Source of the DNA: Endothia cerciana
Lineage: Eukaryota > Ascomycota > Sordariomycetes > Diaporthales > Cryphonectriaceae
Reading direction: 5' to 3'
Assembly (NCBI GenBank): GCA_026119935.1
Contig: JALRMH010000074.1
Location: forward strand, 1-64,000
Length of the DNA: 64,000 nucleotides
Part shown: in pieces, positions 56,025 through 64,000 of the stretch
How positions within the stretch are numbered: the stretch's first letter is position 1
Layout: each line of letters begins with the position of its first letter
Position numbers and translations under genes: made by a program
Notes under the pieces: generated by a model
What the model saw: only the letters and a program-made list of their open reading frames with translations
Database searches by the model: none
Told to the model about the DNA's origin: nothing

Positions 56025-59000
56025 ATGGCTGTGCCCACAGAGATCTCAGGCCCGAAGGGTCTTCCTTTCATAGGCAACATACTCGACCTTCAAGATGAAG
56101 TCCCCATTCGCGCCATCGAGCGGATGGCAGATATTCATGGCCCCATATTTAAGGTCCGCACTCCATCACGGGAGATCACCGTAGTGAGCGGCTTCGAACT
56201 CTTCGACGAGCTATGTGATGAGACTCGGTTCTACAAGCTGGTCGGCGGCAAGTTGGGTGATTTGAATGAAGAGGGCAAGCCGCAGGGACTATTTACCGCG
56301 TATGGCCTTCTCTTTACGCCCAGGGCATCCCCATCACATCTGGAGAAAGAGGCCGGGACTATGCTATGGTCTGTACCTAATCACTGACGATATGCTGAAT
56401 AGGCTCAGCGAGAAAGAGGAAGACTGGGGCCAGGCACATCGGATCTTGATGCCGGCCTTTGGACCCCTGGCAGTCGCAGACATGTTTCCAGGTGAGTGAG
56501 GTCTCTCCTTTAGACGGCCACCAGTCCCACGAAAAGATTTGTTGCATCTCTGACATGGTACCGTCAGAAATGCATGATATTGCAAGCCAACTCGTTCTCA
56601 AGTGGGCGAGACAGGGCCCGCAACACAAAATCCCGGCATCAGAGGACTTCTCGCGGTTGACACTAGATTCCATCGCGCTCTGTGCCATGGATTTCCGTTT
56701 CAACTCGTTCTACCAGGATGAGATGCATCCCTTTATCAAAGCCATGAACGTCAGCTTGGGCGCCGCCAACAACTCTGGCCAGCTGGCGGGATTAATATCG
56801 AGGTTGATGCCTTCATACAACGAGGAAGTGAAGCAGAGCGGCGAGTTGATGCAGAAGACATCACAGGAGCTGGTGCAGCACAGGAGAGACCACCCCACTG
56901 AGAAGAAAGACTTGCTCAATTCTATGATCTCTGGAAAGGATCCGAAGACGGGCAAGACGATGAGGGACGAACTGATTGCCGCCAACATGCAGACGTTCTT
57001 GATAGCAGGTGAGTCTGCAATAATCAGCGTTACCCTCTTGAGCTTCTCATGAACCGACACTTTCCAGGCCATGAGACGACTTCGGGGCTGCTTTCATTCG
57101 CCTTCCTGCAGCTCCTCAAGAACCCCAAGGCCCTCTTCGCCGCTCAGGCAGAAGTGGATCGCGTTGTCGGCCACGCACGCATCGAGCCAAAACACGTCAA
57201 CGAGCTCAAGTACATCAATGCCGTCCTGCGGGAGACGCTGCGGCTCACGCCTACCGCACCGGCCTTCAGTCGTGCCGTGCGGCCTGAGAATACCGAAGAG
57301 ACCGTGTACATTGGCGCCAAGAACCCGGAGAGTACTAAGAAGTACACCATTCCTCGCGGGAAGACTATCGCCTGCCTTCTGGGCAAGATACACAAGGATC
57401 CCAAGGTGTGGGGCGAGGATGCCGACGAGTTCAAGCCGGAGCGGATGCTGGACGAGAATTTTGAGAAGCTACCAAAGAACGCGTGGAAGCCGTTTGGCAC
57501 GGGCATGAGGGCATGCATTGGTCGTGCGTTCGCCTGGCAGGAGGCGGTCCTCGCCGTCGCACTGATCCTGCAGAATTTCGACATGGCATTGGACGATCCG
57601 AACTACGAGATGAAGATCATGCAGACCCTCACCATCAAGCCTAAAGGCTTCTTCATGCGCGCGAGCCTGAGAGAAGGCATCACGCCCACGATACTGATGC
57701 AGAGACTAGCGGGTGAGCATGCTACTGCCGAGGGGGGGGCTGGAGACAACGGGACTGCGAAGGGGGTTCCCAGCGCCGCCGATACCGACCACGAGCTATC
57801 GATCCTATACGGCTCAAACACAGGAACGTGTCAGTCTTTGGCGCAGAGGCTGGCCGCACAGTGTGCACAGAGGGGCTTCAAGGCCGAGGTCAAGACACTA
57901 GACCAAGTCATGGGCAAGGTGCCGAGGAAGACCCCTGCGGTGATCATCACAGCCTCGTACGAAGGTCTCCCAACCGATGACGCCGCGCGCTTCGTGGCGT
58001 GGCTCGAGAGCCTCGACGAGAAGAAGGGCGCTGAGACACTCGAGGGCGTCAAATACGCTTGCTTTGGGTGCGGCCACAGCGACTGGGCATCAACCTACCA
58101 GCGCATTCCAAAGCTGGTTGACGAACGGCTTCGCAAGGCCGGGGCGGAGAGAATCGCGGAGCGTGGATTGTCGGACGTCAGCAAGCAGGATACGTTTGGC
58201 AATTTTGAGGCATGGACTAAGGATCACCTGTGGCCGGCACTTGATGCTCATCTCGGCTCGCCAGGAGGCTCAGCGTCGGAGGGCGCAACACTACCCACGC
58301 TCGAGGTTGAGCTTACCTCTCAGGAACGGGCCGCACATCTACAACAAAACGTCCAGTGGGCTAACGTTACCAAGACCATGGTGCTGACGGCTCCTGGAGA
58401 ACCCGAGAAGCGACATATCGAGATCGAACTCCCCTCCAACGTCTCCTACAGTGCTGGTGACTACCTCGCGGTCCTGCCCCTGAACCCGAAGGAATATGTG
58501 AGGAGGGTGATGAACCACTTCAACCTGCCATGGGATGGAATGATCACCATCAAGCCTGGATCAGCCACATCCCTTCCTACAGGGATGCCAGTTGGAATCT
58601 TTGACCTCCTCCAAGGGTACGTCGAGATCTCACAGCCAGCGACGAAGCAAGACATCGAGGTCCTGTTATCCATCTGTGCCGACGAGACCGTCAAGAAGAT
58701 CCTGACCAGCTACCTGGATCCCGCCGCCTTTGCTTCAGAGATAGTCGAGAAGCGCATTACCATCCTCGACCTCCTCACACAGCACAAGACCGCCATCCCC
58801 CTCCCCGTCGGTACCTACCTCTCCCTCCTCCCGCCGATGCGCACACGGCACTACTCCATCTCCTCCTCGCCCCTCGCCTCGCCGCAATGCGTCACACTTA
58901 CCTACGCCGTCCTGGATGCCCCCGCGTGGTACCAGCCGAGGCCCCAGCATCTGACCACGAGCGAGGAGCTGCAACAGCGCTTCCTCGGCGTGGCGGGCAG

Positions 59001-59565
59001 CTACATGCGCTCCCTGGCCGCGGGCGACCGGGTCCTGGTCTCCGTGCGCAGCACCAACAAGTACTTCCGCCTCCCCGCCGACCAGGAGCAGACCCCCGTC
59101 GTGATGCTCGCCAACGGCAGCGGCCTGGCGCCCTTCCGCGGGTTCGTGCAGGAGCGGGCGACGCTCATCCGCGAGGGCGGCAAGAAGCTGGCGCCGGCGG
59201 TGCTGTTCGCCGGGTGCCGGCGCGAGGGCAAGGACCAGCTGTACGCCGGGGAGTTTGCGGAGTGGGAGAGGCTGGGCGCCGTGGACATGAGGTGGGTTTT
59301 CAGCCGGGAGCCCCTCCCGGGAGACGGGTGTAGATATGTGCAGGATCGCCTGTTCAAGGATCACGAGGATGTCGGGAAGCTGTGGGAGAACGGCGCGAGG
59401 TTCTATATCTGCGGTAGCAAGAACCTTGCGCAGGGAGTTGGATCCGTGGCGAGGAAGCTGTTCCTGGAGGCGGCGAAGGCGGAGGGTAAGGACGTCACAG
59501 AGGAGGAGATTAATACCTTTGTGAGGGGGATGAGGAATGAGAGGTTTGTGACAGATATCTTTTAG
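56025..59565 (+). CDS. CYP505: CYP505-family self-sufficient cytochrome P450:NADPH reductase
   Basis: Four exons: 56025-56299, 56403-56491, 56568-57008 and 57068-59565, total 1100 aa; all introns are GT-AG and in phase. The haem domain carries LPFIGNILDL, the I-helix AGHETTS (about residue 270, rebuilt across intron 3), ETLRLTPTAPAFSR, and the haem loop FGTGMRACIGRAFAWQE with Cys at about residue 417. After a short linker comes an FMN flavodoxin domain from about residue 514 (LSILYGSNTGTCQSLA). The FAD/NADPH module has RHYSISSSPLASP (about 862), ANGSGLAPFRGFVQER (about 951) and the C-terminal FVTDIF. CYP505 enzymes (like P450foxy and bacterial BM3) hydroxylate fatty acids or alcohols near the omega end in the cytosol without a separate reductase; some work in polyketide clusters. 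Its paralogue and a Zn2Cys6 regulator flank it. Confidence 0.96.
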
Positions 59566-60484
59566 CGTCGCTTGAGAGGAATGACAATGGTTTGAGGGGG
59601 ATTAGCAGCCAGCGGTCGGCATCATCACTGTTATTCAAGTCAGGCAACAAGATACAACTATACAGAGGTTATGTGATCCATTAGATCATGGCATAACGAG
59701 ATAGTTTGCCTCCTTCTGTATACCCATTGTCCACATCGTCCATCAGGAGCCAGCCACCCTCGACTCTTTCAAACTGAATTGATCGCCAGTATCACTCGCC
59801 CAGACTTGATGCGGTCTATATGGTTGAGAACCAACGATAGCACCTTGGGATAGTAGAAGATCTGGTGGTAGCGTCTGGTGTATACGCTGCAGGTTCGGAC
59901 TGCTGTGGGTCGTCCATGGAGCCAATTCAGTCAGGATGATGGTGGCTGACTCTCCCCAGTTAACAGTCCTACTGCTTAGGATCCAGCAGACGGTCTGAGT
60001 ACTTTTCGCCTTGAAGCGAAATTCGCTTCATGGACTGGGGCTTATTCCCGCCGGAGGCGCAGTCCCAGGCCCGGGCGTATTCCCTGGTGCTCACCGTGCC
60101 GTGCCACAGTGTCGTTCCGAGACCTGTATGTATGAACATTCAGCTCCCTATTATCCCGGGTAGGAGACTTGAACCTGAGCTGGACTGCCTATAAATATGA
60201 TATGCCAAGGCTCCTGAAGACGTGATGTCCTTCGCACCCTGGGCCACGCGTTCCGCGATTGTTAATGGCTAGAAATCCCCGAGACGAACCGTTGTAAGGG
60301 AACCACGTGGTAAGCACTAAAGTCTAAGCCTCCATCGAGCCCCGTTGTTTACGGGGCCCTTGCGGTGTCAAGCCTGGACTTCTCACCATTCCCGCTGAGA
60401 AATGTCTTTAAACAACATGTGCACCATCAATACAGCGTCAATCGCTGTTGAGGTCAGACCCAAAGCAGCATCTCATCAAGAGGT
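59566..60484. promoter_or_regulatory. intergenic / promoter of the Zn2Cys6 gene
   Basis: Holds the CYP505 3' UTR and the upstream region of the regulator gene. TATAAATA at 60190-60197, about 290 bp before the ATG, is a candidate TATA box. No other gene is seen. Confidence 0.5.
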
Positions 60485-62849
60485 ATGAGCACGACGATGT
60501 CTGAGTCACCCACAAACCAGGCTTCAAGGCGATCAGCGGCCGCCAAACGATCCTCGATGGCGTGCACGACATGCCGTCAGGTGAAGGTACGTGGCGTCTC
60601 GTGCGAGCAAGAGGAAACAGCGCTAGCCTGACAAGCATGAGGACAATGCAGCTTAAATGTGATGCTTTGAAACGGTCTCCATACCCGTGTTCAAGATGCG
60701 AAAAACAGAAGAGAGCTTGTGTCTGGGATCCTGGCTTCAAGAGAAGAACCGTTCGAGGGTAAGATCCGAGTCTGAGTTGCGAGGAAGAGGAAAAAGACGA
60801 TCTCGACCTGACATGTCCTTATCCTCAGCGCCCTGGAAAAAGTCACCCAAGAGAAGGAGCAGCTAGAAAGTCTCGTGCAGTCTATCCGCCACGGAAGCAC
60901 ACTGGATGCCGCTCCGGTCTCCCAAGACCAACGCGATTGTGACCGTAGTTCAACAGGACCCAGGCCGCACGAGGCAGGGGATTTAAGCATTCCTCATACA
61001 TCACCTTCGGGAGGCTCTGAGTTGCCTGGCGCGGCGTCACTGCGCCCCTCAATGGCATTCACGCCGGCTTCGAACGCGACGATCATCACCCGGGCCACGT
61101 CTTTTCACCTTCATGGTGTTTATATCGATCGACAGTCAGCCGAAGAGCTTTTCAGGCAGTACGTCTCCCCTCAGAGAAATGTCCTTCCGCGCGAAGGGGT
61201 GTGCTATGCTGAGCGCTGGAATATGACAGCTTTTTGAACCATTACTTTGAGCATCTTCCAATACTGGATGTGCAAAGGGATGTTGATGCCGTCTTCGACG
61301 ATAGCCCTCTTCTTTTCTGGGCGGTTATGATAACCGCCGCCCGTGGAGCCCAGAACCCCCTGTGTGAGAAGCTCCTTGAGCCGGTCAAGAGCCTCTTAAC
61401 CGCACAGCTTGTCACCTCGATACGGTCGATCCACGCCATCCAGGCCCTGTTGATAATCTGTTTCTGGCCGTTCCCCATCCGACGGCAACTTGAAGACCCA
61501 TCCTGGACCTATTGCAGCATCGCCGTATCGGCGGCGATGCAGACCTGTCTAGGCCGGGCAGATCTACCACGACCCGGTCCCCATGCCAAGCTTGACGTCT
61601 CAAAGGGTTGGACGGGGGATCCCGTCATGCGGAAGAAGACGTGGCTCGGCTGTTTCGTCGTCAGCACGTCGTAAGTTCGCCCTAAATTCGCAGAGATAAG
61701 GCTTGTGTATCTCAAGCTGGCCTGTTGACACGACCTCCGCACAGCCTGGCCGCGGTCCTCGGTCTGCCGGCGCCTATGAGTATGGTTGCCAATAGGGCGG
61801 CATCCATCCGACAAAGTCTCGAGGGCCACGTCCCACTGGATTTCTTGAGGTTGGCTGAGCTGCAGGAGTACTGGATCAGGTCGACCACGATCATTGAAGG
61901 GTCCAGCTCCGGCCAACCGCACCACCCCTTGTCCAACCTGCTACGGCATGACCTTGACGGTATCAGAAGCAGCTGGCCGGCAGATATTTCGTTGTGGCTA
62001 GACATCAGCTTCCGTGCGACAGGGCTGCAGCTGTGCACCGCAACGGTGTCAAGCAACGTCCAGCGCGGGTACAAACTGCAGCCCACCGAGCTGCGAACAG
62101 CGCGGTATCAGAGCTTCGAGGCTGCTACACGGATCGTGGACCTTGTCGTCCTCCGGTCGAACGACATAAGAGAAGTCACTCAGGTTTTAGAGTGCTACCC
62201 CAAGCATCAACTCCGCGCCATCGTCACTGCAGCACTGTGCCTTGTGAAGACAATAGCCGTTGACAATCTCGACGCGAGGGTACTCTCTGCAGATGAGAAG
62301 ACGACAACCCTTCAAAAGGCCACGCAGATATGTGTTCTCCTGCGACAGTTCTCGCGGGCTGAGCGGGATGAAGGCTTCAACGCTGCGGAGCTGCTCGAGC
62401 TGCTCGTGGAGCATGCCGAGGACAGGAACTCAGGGCGCCACTTCAAGGAGGCTGAGTTGTCGCCGCAGCTCGGCATCGTCCAGAATAGCGTCGACGTCGC
62501 TCGGCGCATCCTGGGCAGAGCTACGGATCAGACTCCTGGGCCTGCGAACTGTCCCGATTATGCTGAGAAGGGCCTCTTACAGGCACCGGAGTGTCCGAGG
62601 GCTTCCGAGAACCCCACAACCGGGTGTCCACAGCCCGGAACTGCTGAGCCTTTCGCACAACCTGACTCATTTCTGAGAGCAGCGGGAGACACGTCAGGAT
62701 CAAACAGGCTACCCGGAACGGATGATGCGGGCCAGTATCTGATGTCTGCATGGAGCTTCGATACGTTCCTGTGGGATGAGTTGGATGTCATGAACTGGAC
62801 CCATCTATATACGCCAGATAGCACGGCTGTGGAGGCAGGCCACCAATGA
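60485..62849 (+). CDS. Zn2Cys6 fungal transcription factor
   Basis: Five exons: 60485-60586, 60652-60758, 60829-61158, 61230-61670 and 61745-62849, total 694 aa; each junction is GT-AG and in phase. The binuclear zinc cluster is at residues 27-57, C-x2-C-x6-C-x9-C-x2-C-x6-C (CTTCRQVK-LKC, then CSRCEKQKRAC). It is split by intron 1, as in many fungal family members. A coiled-coil segment follows (ALEKVTQEKEQLESLVQSI). The middle region begins NHYFEHLPILD, rebuilt across intron 3, and resembles the fungal-specific TF domain (MHR), continuing through DPSWTYCSIAVSAAMQ. It should be a nuclear regulator. Its position about 0.9 kb downstream of CYP505 suggests pathway-specific control of the two P450 genes; that is inference from location. 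Its nearest known relative cannot be named from sequence alone. Confidence 0.9.
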
Positions 62850-63061
62850 CGAGATGAAAACGCGTGCTATAAATCGAATTTCCACTAACCTTGCCACTAC
62901 GATTGTCCGATTATCTGTAGCCTCTGCAGAGATTTTGTTTTCTTTCTGGGGAGAAAAAACCGCCAAAACCATTTATCAGAAACGGCCTCAAACGAGCTTC
63001 AACGACCTCTGTCCTGTCTTGAGCGTTTGAGTGACCTGTGTGGTGCCTCGTGCTAATCATG

Positions 63062-64000
63062 TCATTTCTTGTTTCTTCCTCCTGGTCGTATCAAAACCCG
63101 AAGAACTTGGCAATCTTGCTTCGAAGGCTGGTTGCCACGGGCCTTGCCACGGGCCTGCCGGTCTGTAAACTTTCGTGGACCGTCTCTTCCCTGCTCTCTC
63201 TCTCCCACATTGCTAGTTCCGCCTCCTGGCGCTTCAACTGACGCCGGATTTTGGGAGTTAACCCGGGCGACGCTGCCTCTATCGAGCGCCTGACAATGGT
63301 GACAAGGGTCCAAGGCTGTTCCCGCCTCCCTCTGCTCCTCATCGAGGCTTTGGAGGTTCATCACCGCCCGCTTTGTGCTCTCGTGGTCCTTGTCAGAATC
63401 GATGAACACGGCACCCCACATATCGCCTCCATCAACGTGCCGTAGTACTTGTTTGCCTCATTGGAGGTGAATTTGGGCCATCCCCATTCGCGCAAGAGTG
63501 CCGGCAGACCCCAGACGTTGGCAGCGGAGGCGAGTGAGCTGTTGGACCCCATGACGCCGAAGGGGCCGGTAAGCCTTTGACCCCCGCGGCTCCAGAAGTG
63601 GTGTGCGTAAAAGATTTCCCTGAGGTTGGCGTCGCCGACCCGAGCGAGGTGCAGCTGGACGGGATGGAGGCCTCTATGTCCGCTGCTGAGGTTCAGCCTC
63701 AAGGAGATGGCCTGTTCGAGCAAGGCGTCGTTCCGGAAAGTATAGCCCGTGAGCCCCTCGATGACCTTCTTGTGGGCAGCGAAGGACGCAGGGTCGTACT
63801 CGTATGTCTTGACCTGGGGGGACTGGACCTTATCGGAGCTCTTGTCTGCTGGCTGCGGCCTTTCTGTTCGGCTCCTGGTCCCGATGTCCCATTCTGGTGA
63901 CGGATGGCCTTGGCCGGTGGCGTTAGATGAGATCTGCAAGGCTCGATCCCGCAAGAACAGTCGCTTCTCTGCTTTTCTCAACTCCTTTCTAAACCGGACC
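63062..64000 (-). pseudogene. RNase III-like domain protein, frameshifted and cut by the window edge
   Basis: On the minus strand the frame is already open at 64000, so the 5' end lies outside the window. It reads HKKVIEGLTGYTFRNDALLEQAI, then HLARVGDANLREIFYAHHFW, SNSSLASAANVWGLPALL and NKYYGTLMEAI, the layout of the small RNase III-domain proteins of filamentous ascomycetes. At about 63414-63424 one extra base shifts the frame; in the new frame it continues WGAVFIDSDKD, a Gln/Arg-rich tail and a stop at 63062. Catalytic positions look damaged: the first Glu of the NERLALVGDAV-type signature is missing, and the second-motif Asp before EAI is absent, although the GDA Asp and the EAI Glu remain. 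It is probably a decayed or non-catalytic member. A sequencing error would explain the frameshift but not the residues. Confidence 0.6.

Overview
The window is nuclear DNA of a filamentous ascomycete (Pezizomycotina). The evidence is short GT-AG introns of about 50-120 bp with CTAAC/CTGAC-type branch sites, Zn2Cys6 and C2H2 regulators, a CYP505-type P450:reductase fusion, a fungal Nup42 orthologue, an intron-bearing tRNA-Leu and a group I intron in an 18S rRNA copy. Gene density is low. Intergenic DNA is full of simple repeats and long C/G or A/T homopolymers. Exon coordinates were assembled by hand from reading frame, splice sites and protein continuity.

Layout. 0.6-2.1 kb: three-exon fatty acid desaturase-like membrane protein (-). 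2.1-8.2 kb: no protein gene, but an isolated 3' part of 18S rRNA (about 3812-4837) carrying a 318-nt group I intron at the S1199 position. 8.2-13.1 kb: C2H2 protein (+), Cue3/ASCC2-type CUE protein (-) and ribosomal protein uS10/S20 (+); the last two are divergent. 14.1-16.8 kb: FG nucleoporin Nup42 (-) with an 873-bp first intron that contains a long in-frame ORF. 18.1-22 kb: ATP-dependent 5-oxoprolinase (-). 22.9-24.8 kb: a small basic protein and a broken DUF1445 (D-glutamate cyclase family) gene. 25.25-25.42 kb: tRNA-Leu(CAG) with a normal anticodon-loop intron and a second, mRNA-type GT-AG insertion in the D-loop. 27.2-28.1 kb: LURP-one/tubby-like ORF with one internal stop. 29.5-30.4 kb: AlaX editing protein (-). 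31.3-34.3 kb: six-exon OPT oligopeptide transporter (-). 34.3-45.2 kb: about 10.8 kb without a recognisable gene, rich in microsatellites. 45.2-50.7 kb: Sec7-PH Arf GEF (+). 52-62.8 kb: stand-alone P450, CYP505 fusion P450 and Zn2Cys6 regulator, all (+), a possible small oxidative cluster. 63.1-64 kb: a frameshifted RNase III-like gene (-) running off the right edge.

Functional links. The DUF1445 relic and 5-oxoprolinase would act on consecutive pyroglutamate-related steps if both worked. The two P450s are paralogous in their haem domains and stand beside a likely pathway regulator. The most unusual item is the tRNA-Leu gene: removing a perfect GTAAGT...CTAAC...CAG intron restores a canonical class II tRNA.
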